Assembly (NCBI GenBank): GCA_002841375.1
Contig: PGZO01000004.1
Coordinates: forward strand, 62,001 to 126,000
Length of the DNA stretch: 64,000 nucleotides
Reading direction: 5' to 3'
Source of the DNA: Firmicutes bacterium HGW-Firmicutes-7
Lineage (GTDB): Bacteria > Bacillota > Clostridia > Lachnospirales > Vallitaleaceae
Shown here: positions 1 through 7,718 of the stretch, one piece after another
How the letters are laid out: each line of letters starts with the position of its first letter
Numbering within the stretch: the first letter of the stretch is position 1
Notes under the pieces: generated by a model
The model's input: the letters and a program-made list of their open reading frames with translations, nothing else
Database searches by the model: none
What the model was told of the DNA's origin: nothing
Translations under genes and position numbers: made by a program

Positions 1-8
1 TATAAATC

Positions 9-74
9 CATTTCGAGATGTTGCTGCACAGTAATGCGTGTTACATATTAATGCGATGGTTTCATCTCGAGATG
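9..74. promoter_or_regulatory. Pair of palindromic sites upstream of nifE (possible operators)
   Basis: CATCTCGAGATG at 63-74 is a perfect 12-bp palindrome, and CATTTCGAGATG at 9-20 is a one-mismatch copy 54 bp upstream. Both lie in the 152-base non-coding stretch before nifE. A repeated palindrome in such a place suggests a dimeric DNA-binding protein. I do not recognise the regulator, and no clear -35/-10 pair is visible beside it. Confidence 0.3.
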
Positions 75-152
75 CTTTTTAAACAATATGTGATGTTGCT
101 ATTTCATAGTTGTTTAATTCTCAAATAAAATAAAAGAATTGTGGTGATTCTA

Positions 153-1490
153 GTGGAAAAGAACGGCTTATTAGAGGGTAGAAAAAAATTCATTATGCAC
201 AAGGAAAATGAGGTGCCTATAACCATCAGCTGTGATGAGAACAGCTTGTCAGGTGCAGTAAGCCAAAGAGCATGTGTTTACTGTGGTGCTAGAGTTGTAC
301 TAAATCCAATAACAGATGCAATACACCTTGTACATGGTCCCATTGGTTGTGCTAGTTATACCTGGGATATTAGAGGGAGTCTTAGTAGTGATTCCCAGTT
401 GTATAGAAATAGCTTTTCCACTGATTTAAGAGAAAAGGATATCGTTTTTGGTGGAGAAAAAAAGCTGGCTTCTGCAATTACTGAAGCTTACGCCGAGTAT
501 CATCCTAAGGTGATTTTTGTCTATGCAACTTGTGTTGTAGGAGTTATCGGTGATGATATTGATGCGGTTTGTAAAAATGCTGAGAAGGAGTTAGGAATTC
601 GTGTTCTTCCTGTTAAATCACCAGGATTTTCAGGAAATAAAAGGAGTGGTTATAAGGCTGGATGTAACGCTATTTTACAGTTAATGGGAGAAACCAAGAT
701 TGTTGAAACAATACCTGGATCTATTAATTATTTAGGGGATTTTAACTTAGCTGCAGAAGCTTGGATTATTAAAAGCTATCTTAATGAGATGGGTGTTAAG
801 CTTCTAACGGTGCTTACAGGTGACTCGAATTATGAAAGCCTATTGCAAGCACCAAGAGCGGAGTTGAATATTGTCCAATGTGCAGGCTCGATGACCTATT
901 TAGCCAAACAAATGCAAAGTGCTTATCAAATCCCTTTTGATAAAGTTCGATTTCTAGGAGTTGATGAGACTGTAATTGCGTTAAGGAAAATTGCCAATCT
1001 ACTTGGTGATACAGATATTATTAAAAGAACAGAGAAGCTTATAGAAAGAAAATTAACCGAAGTAACTGAAGTGTTAAAACAATATCGTGAAAGGGTTCAA
1101 GGACATAAAGCGGCTATCTATGTTGGTGGTGGATTTAAGGCGATTGCACTGATAAAGCAGTTCAACAATTTAGGCATAGATACAGTTGTAATAGGAACTC
1201 AAACAGGAGATCAAGAGGAGTATGAAATGATACGAAGCTTGACCAAAGAGGGTACTGTCATACTTGACGATACCAATCCGAATGAATTGCAAAAATTTAT
1301 GCTTGAAAAAGGTGCTGATATTCTTGTAGGTGGTGTCAAGGAAAGACCCTTAGCCTACAAACTTGGATTGGCTTTTATAGACCATAATCATGAAAGAAAA
1401 CATGCGCTATCAGGCTTTGAAGGTGCAATTAATTTTGCAAAAGAAGTAGATTTGACTGTCAATAGCCCAGTATGGGACTATATAAACTAA
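153..1490 (+). CDS. nifE: Nitrogenase FeMo-cofactor scaffold protein NifE
   Basis: NifE pairs with NifN to form the scaffold on which the NifB-made iron-sulfur cluster matures into FeMo-cofactor before transfer to NifDK. The N-terminal region carries the family pattern RACVYCGARVVLNP, with HGPIGCASYTWDIRGS after it, which supply the cluster-binding cysteines. The reading frame is open from GTG 141, but GGTGAT at 143-148 sits 4 bases before GTG 153. That site gives a protein of about 445 residues starting with MEKNGLLEGRK, a normal NifE opening, so 153 is preferred. It is followed 82 bases later by nifN in the same direction. The length matches NifE, and the NifE-specific N-terminal motif separates it from NifD. 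The structural genes nifHDK are not in the window. Confidence 0.93.
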   Translation: MEKNGLLEGRKKFIMHKENEVPITISCDENSLSGAVSQRACVYCGARVVLNPITDAIHLVHGPIGCASYTWDIRGSLSSDSQLYRNSFSTDLREKDIVFGGEKKLASAITEAYAEYHPKVIFVYATCVVGVIGDDIDAVCKNAEKELGIRVLPVKSPGFSGNKRSGYKAGCNAILQLMGETKIVETIPGSINYLGDFNLAAEAWIIKSYLNEMGVKLLTVLTGDSNYESLLQAPRAELNIVQCAGSMTYLAKQMQSAYQIPFDKVRFLGVDETVIALRKIANLLGDTDIIKRTEKLIERKLTEVTEVLKQYRERVQGHKAAIYVGGGFKAIALIKQFNNLGIDTVVIGTQTGDQEEYEMIRSLTKEGTVILDDTNPNELQKFMLEKGADILVGGVKERPLAYKLGLAFIDHNHERKHALSGFEGAINFAKEVDLTVNSPVWDYIN

Positions 1491-1513
1491 TGGAAATAAG
1501 TTCGTAAGCGAAT

Positions 1514-1537
1514 GCGGAGGTTTTGTAACATTGACAA
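1514..1537 (+). repeat. Short intergenic repeat, copy 1 (GCGGAGGTTTTGT...CATTGACAA)
   Basis: This 24-base sequence between nifE and nifN recurs with one mismatch at 4264-4287, and its 18-base core recurs at 11308-11325. Here the flanking GCGAAT also resembles copy 2. It lies in the transcribed direction between a stop codon and the next ribosome binding site. TTGACA is embedded in it, but no well-placed -10 follows, so a promoter role is not supported. Confidence 0.5.
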
Positions 1538-1572
1538 TAAATGCATAATATCTGAAAGGAGAGTAAATCCAT

Positions 1573-2946
1573 ATGGCTAAATCAAAGTCAAGAAATCTCG
1601 TTAATTTAAATGTCAATCCTTGTAAAATGTGCATGCCAATGGGCGCAGCGTTGGCCTTTGAAGGCGTTGAAGATAGCATGGTGCTCATTCACGGTTCTCA
1701 AGGCTGCAGTACCTACATAAGGCGACATATTGCAACTCATTTTAATGAACCTATAGATATTGCCTCCTCTTCTTTAAGTGAGCAAGGGACTGTTTATGGA
1801 GGTGCTGCAAATTTAGTTCAAGGTCTTAAAAATGTTGCAGCGATTTATAGCCCTAAGGTCATAGGCGTATTAACTACTTGCCTGGCAGAAACCATTGGGG
1901 AAGATATTACCCATATCATAAAGGAAAGTGGTGTTGCTAGTGAACTAAAAGGAATTGATATTATTCCGGTGCCCACACCAGGTTATGCAGCAAGTGAATA
2001 CAATGGTTATTTCGTTGCCCTCAAAAAGATTGTAGCGTTTTATGCGAGAGAGCCAAAGGTAAAAACCAACCACATTAATGTGATTGTGACGGATTTAACA
2101 CCAGCAGATATTAGAGAGCTTAAAAGAATTTTAAGTTTGTTTGAAGTCGAGTATACCATTTTTCCGGATATATCTGAAACGTTAGATGCTCCTTATAAAA
2201 AAGGTTTTGATATAAAAACAGAAGGTGGTACAACGAAATCACAACTTAGAAGAATGTCAGCAGCTATTGCAACGATAGAATTTGGGTGGATGACGCCATT
2301 AGGGTTATCGCCAGGACGATATTTAGAAGAAACCTTTGATGTACCTCTTTATTCCTGTCCTTTGCCCATTGGGTTAAACGGAACAGATTTATTTCTTGAA
2401 GCTATTTCTAAAATTTATGACAAACAAATACCAGTGGAGTTGAAAAAAGCTAGAGGTCGTATGTTAGATGCTATGATTGATTCTCATAAATTAAACCGTG
2501 AAGGTAGAGCAGTAATTTATGGTAATCCGGAATTAATCTATGCGGTAAGTAATTTATGTATTGAAAATGGCATAGAACCTGTTGTCATTGCTACAGGTAC
2601 AGATACGAACCCACTCGTAGAGCAATTAGATCAGCAGCTAAGTAGGTATCGGTATAATCCTATTATTTTAAAAGATTGTGACTTTGAAAGCATTCAAGAA
2701 ATAGCTGTAGAGCAAAAGACAAACCTATTAATAGGGAATTCAGATGGTAAATTCATTAAAGAAAAAGAAGATATTCCTTTAGTACGAATTGGCTTCCCTA
2801 TACATGACAATATCGGTGCTTCCAGACAACTTTATATAGGATATGAAGGGAGCTTAAGATTTTTAGATCTAATAACCAATACGCTCATTGATAAGAAACA
2901 TGAGGCCTATCGAGATAAAATGTATAATAAATATTTTGTGAATTAA
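1573..2946 (+). CDS. nifN: Nitrogenase FeMo-cofactor scaffold protein NifN
   Basis: NifN is the second subunit of the NifEN scaffold, homologous to NifK. At 457 residues it is of normal length. The N-terminus shows NPCKMCMPMGAALAFEG, then HGSQGCSTYIRRH, then a SSSLSEQGTVYGG stretch, all typical of the NifN/NifK fold. It lacks the longer N-terminal extension of NifK. An AAAGGAG ribosome site precedes ATG 1573. It sits between nifE and nifB, the usual order for cofactor-assembly genes. NifK is the only serious alternative and fits less well, given the position next to nifE and the short N-terminus. Confidence 0.9.
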   Translation: MAKSKSRNLVNLNVNPCKMCMPMGAALAFEGVEDSMVLIHGSQGCSTYIRRHIATHFNEPIDIASSSLSEQGTVYGGAANLVQGLKNVAAIYSPKVIGVLTTCLAETIGEDITHIIKESGVASELKGIDIIPVPTPGYAASEYNGYFVALKKIVAFYAREPKVKTNHINVIVTDLTPADIRELKRILSLFEVEYTIFPDISETLDAPYKKGFDIKTEGGTTKSQLRRMSAAIATIEFGWMTPLGLSPGRYLEETFDVPLYSCPLPIGLNGTDLFLEAISKIYDKQIPVELKKARGRMLDAMIDSHKLNREGRAVIYGNPELIYAVSNLCIENGIEPVVIATGTDTNPLVEQLDQQLSRYRYNPIILKDCDFESIQEIAVEQKTNLLIGNSDGKFIKEKEDIPLVRIGFPIHDNIGASRQLYIGYEGSLRFLDLITNTLIDKKHEAYRDKMYNKYFVN

Positions 2947-2988
2947 TCAATAGAGTATAACTAATCTAGTGAAAAGGGAGGATAATCG

Positions 2989-3867
2989 ATGTCAAAATGC
3001 AATAATAAAATGCCTTTAAATAAACAATTTATGTCTCCAGAATTGAAGGATAAAACAGAAAAGCATCCATGCTATAATCCAAAGGCAATAGATTATGCGA
3101 GGATGCATCTCCCAGTTGCACCAAAATGTAATGTTCAATGTAATTATTGTAATAGGAAATACGATTGTCAAAATGAAAGCAGACCAGGGGTTACAAGTAT
3201 GATTATGACACCAAGGCAATCCCTTGAAAGATATAAAGAAGAAAAATTAAAGTTCGATAAGCTAACGGTAGTAGGTTTTGCAGGACCGGGAGATGCCATG
3301 GCAAATTTTGAGGAAGTCAAAGAGACCATTGGGCTCATTAAAGAATATGATCCTACTGCAATTTTTTGCTTATCAACCAATGGCTTAGCGTTGTATGAAC
3401 GTATAGATGAAGTGATTCAATTAGGTGTTTCGCATATCACTATTACCATCAATACCATATATCCAGAGGTTGCTGCTAAAATATATAAATTTGTTGATGT
3501 AGATGGAAAGCGTCATACGGGTATTACAGCAGGAGAAATTATTGTTAAAAGACAGTTTGAAGCACTAGAAAAGCTGTGCCAAAACAATGTTATGGTTAAA
3601 GTCAATATCGTATATATTAAGGGTTTAAATGATAATCATATTGATAAGATTGTAGAAAGAGCAGCAACTTTAGGTGTAGCCATGACAAATATTATGCCAC
3701 TTATTCCTACAGAAAACACAGCTTTTGCAGAATTTCCAAAACCGACGGCAACAGAGCTTTTATTGACTAGAAAAAAATGCGAGAAGTATGTAACCCAAAT
3801 GTATCATTGCAAGCAGTGTCGTGCAGATGCAGTAGGGACGCTATGTGGGAAAAAACAAATTGGTTAA
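2989..3867 (+). CDS. nifB: FeMo-cofactor biosynthesis radical SAM protein NifB
   Basis: NifB uses S-adenosylmethionine chemistry to fuse two [4Fe-4S] clusters and insert the central carbide, giving NifB-co. The radical SAM triad is visible as CNVQCNYC (Cys47, Cys51, Cys54), followed by a GFAGPGDAM segment. The C-terminus has CKQCRADAVGTLCGK, which is characteristic of NifB. At 292 residues it is the stand-alone form without the C-terminal NifX-like domain found in many proteobacterial NifB proteins, and no separate nifX gene is seen in the window. A GGGAGGAT ribosome site precedes ATG 2989. It is co-directional with nifEN and the ferredoxin gene that follows 71 bases later. Confidence 0.95.
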   Translation: MSKCNNKMPLNKQFMSPELKDKTEKHPCYNPKAIDYARMHLPVAPKCNVQCNYCNRKYDCQNESRPGVTSMIMTPRQSLERYKEEKLKFDKLTVVGFAGPGDAMANFEEVKETIGLIKEYDPTAIFCLSTNGLALYERIDEVIQLGVSHITITINTIYPEVAAKIYKFVDVDGKRHTGITAGEIIVKRQFEALEKLCQNNVMVKVNIVYIKGLNDNHIDKIVERAATLGVAMTNIMPLIPTENTAFAEFPKPTATELLLTRKKCEKYVTQMYHCKQCRADAVGTLCGKKQIG

Positions 3868-3938
3868 TAAAAACTGAACGATATAAAAACTTTGATTCAA
3901 AGATTAATAATAAAAAAACAAATTTGGAGGTATTAAAA

Positions 3939-4244
3939 ATGGAAAAACCTAAGCATCATATTTTCGTATGCACTAGTTCAAGATTAACAGGAGAAAATAA
4001 GGGCTTTTGTGTTCAACAAAAAGGGAAGGAAATTATTCAAGCCTTTGTAGAAGCGTTGCAGGATAGAGATTTGGAATCAGAAATATTAGTGACGAATACT
4101 GGTTGTCTTGGACTTTGTACGATGGGATCTATTGTTATTATTTATCCGGATCAGATTTGGTATGGAAAAGTAACCGTTGAGGATGTTGAAGAAATCGTAG
4201 ATGCATTAGAAGCAGGTAGCATTGTAGAACGATTATCCTTATAA
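3939..4244 (+). CDS. [2Fe-2S] thioredoxin-fold ferredoxin
   Basis: This is a 101-residue protein of the thioredoxin-like [2Fe-2S] ferredoxin family (Shethna type, as in the Clostridium pasteurianum protein encoded near nif genes). Four cysteines fit the family: Cys11 and Cys24 (HIFVCTSSR and KGFCVQQ), then TGCLGLC about 32 residues later. The frame is open further upstream, but TTGGAGGT at 3924-3931 sets the start at ATG 3939. It lies inside the nif run between nifB and modA, which suggests electron transfer or a partner role in nitrogenase assembly. That role is inferred from location and from the clostridial precedent, not shown by the sequence. Confidence 0.88.
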   Translation: MEKPKHHIFVCTSSRLTGENKGFCVQQKGKEIIQAFVEALQDRDLESEILVTNTGCLGLCTMGSIVIIYPDQIWYGKVTVEDVEEIVDALEAGSIVERLSL

Positions 4245-4263
4245 GGAGTTTAACCTAACGAAC

Positions 4264-4287
4264 GCGGAGGTTTTGTATCATTGACAA
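4264..4287 (+). repeat. Short intergenic repeat, copy 2
   Basis: This copy has one mismatch to 1514-1537 across 24 bases and lies between the ferredoxin stop and modA. Here the ends GTTTTGT (4270-4276) and ACAAAAC (4284-4290) are complementary, so a small hairpin could form just before the modA ribosome site. Pairing is only partial in copy 1. Confidence 0.5.
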
Positions 4288-4308
4288 AACTTGTTAGGAG
4301 GATAAAAG

Positions 4309-5118
4309 ATGGTATTAAAAAAAGTAAAAAAATATTTATTATCACTAGGTTTATTACTTAGTTGTATCAGCTTAATAGGTTGTTATCAAGAGGAGAAAAA
4401 AACAAAATTAATAATTTTAGCGGCGGCTAGTCTGACAGAGGCTTATACTGATCTAGAAAAAGGGTTTGAGGCCAAGTATACGGATATCGATCTTCAATTT
4501 ACCTTTGCGGGAACAACTACATTATTACCTCAAATTAAACAGGGTTTAGAGGCTGATGTTTTTATATCTGCGAATGAAGCAGCTATGTTAGAGTTAATAA
4601 AAGAGGGATACATAAAAGAAGAATCAGCTAATATATTTGCACATAATCAATTGGCATTAATGGTTTATAAAGATACAGCTTTTGATGTTAAATCTATGGA
4701 GGATATACTCCAAGAGGGCATCAAAGTTATTGTTGGAGAACCAAATCTCCCTATCGGAAAATACACAGTTGAAATGCTAGATGAAATTGAGGCTCAAGGC
4801 CTTTATTCGGAAAATTACAAACAACTTTTCATGGATCATATCGTATCATTGGAAAATTCCGTGAAGGCCATTGCGATAAAGGTTGAAATGGGTGAGGCAG
4901 ATGTAGGGGTTGTTTATGGTACGGATTTTACAGCCCTAAATAACAAATGGGTTCATCGAATAGATATACCAAAAGCTTATAATCCTAAAGCAACTTATGA
5001 ATTGGCTACATTAAATAATAGCAAGTATAAAAAAATAGCTGATAAATTTATTGAGTATGTTCTTGATAAAGATGGACAGGATTATTTGCTTAAGTATGGT
5101 TTTATGTTACCAGAGTAG
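4309..5118 (+). CDS. modA: Molybdate ABC transporter substrate-binding lipoprotein ModA
   Basis: This is the extracytoplasmic molybdate-binding protein of an ABC importer. Residues 1-25 form a lipoprotein signal (positively charged start, hydrophobic core, lipobox LIGC with Cys25 as the lipid-attachment site). The mature part begins with the ModA pattern LIILAAASLTEAYTDLEKGFE and continues with FTFAGTTTLLPQIKQGLEADVFISAN, the residues that coordinate the oxyanion. The family includes tungstate binders that cannot be excluded. Its placement inside a nif operon favours molybdate for FeMo-cofactor. AGGAGGAT precedes ATG 4309, and modB follows after 21 bases. Confidence 0.9.
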   Translation: MVLKKVKKYLLSLGLLLSCISLIGCYQEEKKTKLIILAAASLTEAYTDLEKGFEAKYTDIDLQFTFAGTTTLLPQIKQGLEADVFISANEAAMLELIKEGYIKEESANIFAHNQLALMVYKDTAFDVKSMEDILQEGIKVIVGEPNLPIGKYTVEMLDEIEAQGLYSENYKQLFMDHIVSLENSVKAIAIKVEMGEADVGVVYGTDFTALNNKWVHRIDIPKAYNPKATYELATLNNSKYKKIADKFIEYVLDKDGQDYLLKYGFMLPE

Positions 5119-5139
5119 GGAAGTTAGGAGTTGATATGT

Positions 5140-5985
5140 ATGGAAAGAAGTGTATTTACTATGGAAGAAGTTAAATTTTCCCTTCAACCCAAAAGCACTG
5201 TATCGTTTAAAAAGTTAAATATGACTTATCTTACTTTATGGACGGTGGTGGTAGTTAATTTTGCAGGAATAATAAGTGTTTTATATGCTATGCTTGCAAA
5301 TGTCACCACTGAAAGTCTAAGTAAAATAGCATCAACAGGAGATACAATATCAGCGTTAAAAACTACTTTTTTCTCCATCATAATTTCAGTAAGCATAGTA
5401 TGCATCATCGGTATTCCAGTAGCGTATATGCTGGCTACCCATAAAGGGTTTTTTTACAATTTGATTGAAGTCATTACCTTTATACCTTTAATTTTACCAC
5501 CATCTGTCGCTGGGCTTGCGTTGTTAATGACATTTGGAAAGCATGGAATAATTGGGGAAAAGTTATCACAATGGGGTATTCAATTGCCATTTACTTTTTT
5601 TGCAATCGTTATTGTTCAAGTTTTTATATGTATGCCTTTTTTTATTCAAATTGTTAAAAATGGTTTTGATGCTGTCGAAACAGAAATAATAGAGGCTGCA
5701 AAAGTATTTGGAGCAGGAGATGGCATTCTTTTATATAAATTCTATATACCAGTAAATATAAAGGCTATATTTGCAGGGATTATTCTTTGTTGTTTGAGAG
5801 CGGCAGGAGAATTTGGTGCAACAATCATGTTTGCAGGTAATATGGTAGGTAAAACCCAGACTATAACAACAAGAATTTTTTCGCTATATCAATATGATGT
5901 TATGCAAGCTGTTGCTTTGGCGGTTATTCAATTATTCGTATTATTGATTCCATTACTTCTGTTAAAGTTGTTTTTTAAGCATTAA
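5140..5985 (+). CDS. modB: Molybdate ABC transporter permease ModB
   Basis: This is the membrane permease of the molybdate importer, about 281 residues with six predicted hydrophobic segments. The cytoplasmic EAA-type loop is visible near residues 185-205 (EIIEAAKVFGAGDG), where the ATPase would dock. LPPSVAGLALLMTFG and RAAGEFGATIMFAGN are conserved ModB segments. The frame is open from TTG 5131, but TAGGAG at 5125-5130 is correctly spaced for ATG 5140. No ModC ATPase gene follows: the next gene, 18 bases on, is nifV. The transporter therefore needs an ATPase encoded elsewhere. Confidence 0.9.
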   Translation: MERSVFTMEEVKFSLQPKSTVSFKKLNMTYLTLWTVVVVNFAGIISVLYAMLANVTTESLSKIASTGDTISALKTTFFSIIISVSIVCIIGIPVAYMLATHKGFFYNLIEVITFIPLILPPSVAGLALLMTFGKHGIIGEKLSQWGIQLPFTFFAIVIVQVFICMPFFIQIVKNGFDAVETEIIEAAKVFGAGDGILLYKFYIPVNIKAIFAGIILCCLRAAGEFGATIMFAGNMVGKTQTITTRIFSLYQYDVMQAVALAVIQLFVLLIPLLLLKLFFKH

Positions 5986-6003
5986 AATAAGGAGGGTGAT
6001 TTT

Positions 6004-7056
6004 ATGTCTAGGCTTTATATCGTTGATACAACCTTAAGAGATGGAGAACAGACAGCAGGTGTTGCTTTTTCGAAAAAAGAAAAGATTAACATTGCAATAG
6101 CTCTTGCTGATCTAGGTGTAGATATCATCGAGGTAGGAATACCAGCTATGAGTGGGAGAGAAAGAGAAGCTATTCAAGAGATCAATGCACTTAATTTATC
6201 CTCTGAATTATTAGTGTGGAATAGGATGTCGATTTCAGATGTTAAACTAGCTATAGAGACAGGTGTACAGCAACTTCATATTACAGTTCCGGCATCAGAT
6301 CTTCATATTCAGAAAAAGCTAGGTATTACCAGAAATGAACTCCTGAAAAAAATGAAAGATACCCTTTACTTTGCAGTGGAAAAAGGTTGTAAGGTGTCTG
6401 TTGGAGCAGAGGATGCATCTAGAACAGATTTGAATTTTTTGATTCAACTGTATAAAGCGGCTGTTAGACATGGCGCTCATAGAGTACGCTATGCAGATAC
6501 GGTTGGTCGACTAGACCCTTTTTCAACATACCAGATTATTCGTTCTATTAAAGAAGAAATTGGTGTTGATATTGATTTTCATGGACACAATGATCTTGGA
6601 ATGGGGACTGCAAATGCACTAGCAGCCTACAAAGGAGGAGCTAGTTATATTAGTTGCAGTGTGAATGGATTAGGGGAGCGGGCGGGAAATACGCCATTAG
6701 AAGAAATTGTTACAGCGATTCGTTATGTTGAGGGTGGTAAAGATAATATAGAGATGAAGAAAATAATGACTGTATCTAAAATGGTTGAGAAATATTCAGG
6801 TCGAAAGGTTCAGGATTCTAAACCCATCGTTGGAAAAGCGGTTTTTTCCCATGAGGCAGGCATTCATGTGGATGGGTTGATAAAAGATGTTTTAACATAT
6901 GAAGAAATATCCCCAGCGTTATTTGGAAGAAAAAGAAAAATCGTTTTAGGCAAGCATTCGGGTAAACACGGGGTTAGATATGATTATCAAAAAAGAGGCA
7001 TTGTAATATCTGATTCAGAAATTGAAGGAATATTAGAACAATTGAGAAATGCTTAG
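6004..7056 (+). CDS. nifV: Homocitrate synthase NifV
   Basis: NifV condenses acetyl-CoA with 2-oxoglutarate to homocitrate, the organic ligand of FeMo-cofactor. The HMGL-type barrel motif is at the N-terminus ([19 protein letters not shown]), with the metal-binding [19 protein letters not shown] segment near residues 196-214 and the [11 protein letters not shown] signature after it. At 350 residues it ends soon after the catalytic region and lacks the LeuA-type allosteric domain, as expected for NifV. Related enzymes such as 2-isopropylmalate or citramalate synthases are alternatives, but the nif context and short C-terminus favour NifV. AAGGAGGGTGAT precedes the ATG. It is the last gene of the nif run. 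Confidence 0.92.
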   Translation: MSRLYIVDTTLRDGEQTAGVAFSKKEKINIAIALADLGVDIIEVGIPAMSGREREAIQEINALNLSSELLVWNRMSISDVKLAIETGVQQLHITVPASDLHIQKKLGITRNELLKKMKDTLYFAVEKGCKVSVGAEDASRTDLNFLIQLYKAAVRHGAHRVRYADTVGRLDPFSTYQIIRSIKEEIGVDIDFHGHNDLGMGTANALAAYKGGASYISCSVNGLGERAGNTPLEEIVTAIRYVEGGKDNIEMKKIMTVSKMVEKYSGRKVQDSKPIVGKAVFSHEAGIHVDGLIKDVLTYEEISPALFGRKRKIVLGKHSGKHGVRYDYQKRGIVISDSEIEGILEQLRNA

Positions 7057-7083
7057 AAAGACCGTAACAATTCATAAATGTTG

Positions 7084-7139
7084 CGCTCTTTTTATCCAGT
7101 AGGAAAGTTCTACTTTCCTACGAAGCCATAAAAAGAGCG
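7084..7139. repeat. Long hairpin repeat element, copy 1
   Basis: An outer stem of 12 bp (CGCTCTTTTTAT at 7084-7095 with its complement at 7128-7139) encloses an inner 10-bp stem (GTAGGAAAGT at 7099-7108 with ACTTTCCTAC at 7112-7121) and a 3-base loop. A closely related sequence lies in the opposite orientation at 24072-24114, and the outer-stem word recurs at 7176-7187. It follows nifV and may serve as its transcription end, but the shared internal sequence marks it as a dispersed repeat rather than a plain terminator. Confidence 0.65.
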
Positions 7140-7378
7140 TTGAAAAATTAAAATCTTTCATAACGCACTGACAAGCGCTCTTTTTATAATCAGTCAAAGA
7201 ATACTCGCCCTTCGCATTCGCTCTGAGCTCGTAACCTCTAGAAGTGAAACTACTATAAGTCAATTCGCATAATTAAAAGGCGTAAATAAAAAATTAATAG
7301 TATAAAAATGACCTTAATTAGGAAAAATACACAAAAAGCCTGAAAAAGAAAAATATTTTGTGTGAAGATATTAACGAT

Positions 7379-7430
7379 GGCTGAGATGTTACTGAATCCC
7401 TAAGAACTTGAGGTGTAATGCATCTTTGCG
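7379..7430 (+). promoter_or_regulatory. Thi-box (TPP riboswitch)-like sequence, possibly degenerate
   Basis: Four strings of the thiamine pyrophosphate riboswitch core occur in the right order: GGCTGAGAT (7379-7387), CCCTAAGAACTTGA (7398-7411), TAATGC (7416-7421) and GCG (7428-7430). GGTG and CATC around TAATG can pair as a P5-like stem. Against this, I find no upstream GGGGTGC partner for the ATCCC strand, and the closing TAGGGA is missing. The iol operon encodes a thiamine-diphosphate enzyme (IolD), but the clear promoter lies downstream of this element, so it may be a relic. Confidence 0.25.
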
Positions 7431-7443
7431 ATAACGTTTACTC
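7431..7443. promoter_or_regulatory. LacI-type operator, site 1
   Basis: ATAACGTTTACTC shares 11 or 12 of 13 positions with 7558-7570 and with the complement of 12448-12460. The centre AACGTT is palindromic around CG, as is typical for LacI/GalR-family operators. It lies 84 bases upstream of the -35 box of the transporter promoter. A CcpA (cre) site is an alternative reading. Confidence 0.5.
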
Positions 7444-7514
7444 TAAAATAATAAAAGTTAGTTACTTTTTTAACAAGTTCAAATGTGAAAAATGACTAAA
7501 TTATACAACCTATA

Positions 7515-7543
7515 TTGACAAATGTTATATAAATATATATAAT
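7515..7543 (+). promoter_or_regulatory. Consensus vegetative promoter of the inositol transporter genes
   Basis: TTGACA at 7515-7520 and TATAAT at 7538-7543 are separated by exactly 17 bases, a perfect match to the housekeeping sigma-factor consensus. The expected start of transcription is near 7550, immediately before the operator at 7558. A repressor bound there would block escape. The untranslated leader to the TTG start at 7719 is about 170 bases. Confidence 0.85.
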
Positions 7544-7557
7544 AAGTCTATAAAGAG

Positions 7558-7570
7558 AAAACGTTTACGC
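7558..7570. promoter_or_regulatory. LacI-type operator, site 2, just after the promoter
   Basis: AAAACGTTTACGC matches the sites at 7431 and 12448 (complement). It begins 15 bases after the -10 box, at or just beyond the expected transcription start, a classic repression position. The LacI-family gene at 11380 is the obvious candidate for the protein that binds it. Confidence 0.6.
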
Positions 7571-7718
7571 TTAACAATTAAGAGTTGGATAGCATATATA
7601 CATAAAAAATATGCTAAATATTCCCTGTATAAGCATGAAATCGCTAATATGTTACAAAAGTGTTAAGTTAATTGGTTTTTCTTTTATACTATCATTATTT
7701 TTATAGGAGGGTTATATT

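Larger units (their letters stand above)
7140..7514. other. Intergenic region between nifV and the inositol transporter
   Basis: No open frame here looks coding. It holds a third copy of the CGCTCTTTTTAT word at 7176-7187, and on the minus strand a degenerate relative of the GCGGAGG intergenic motif at 7193-7223 (GCGAATGCGAAG with TTTGAC downstream). It also holds a thi-box-like sequence at 7379-7430 and a LacI-type operator at 7431-7443, described separately. The rest is AT-rich with nothing recognised. Confidence 0.5.

Noticed and set aside
1531-1548. TTGACA followed by TAATAT as a promoter for nifN
   Set aside because: The spacing is only about 9 bases, far too short for a -35/-10 pair.
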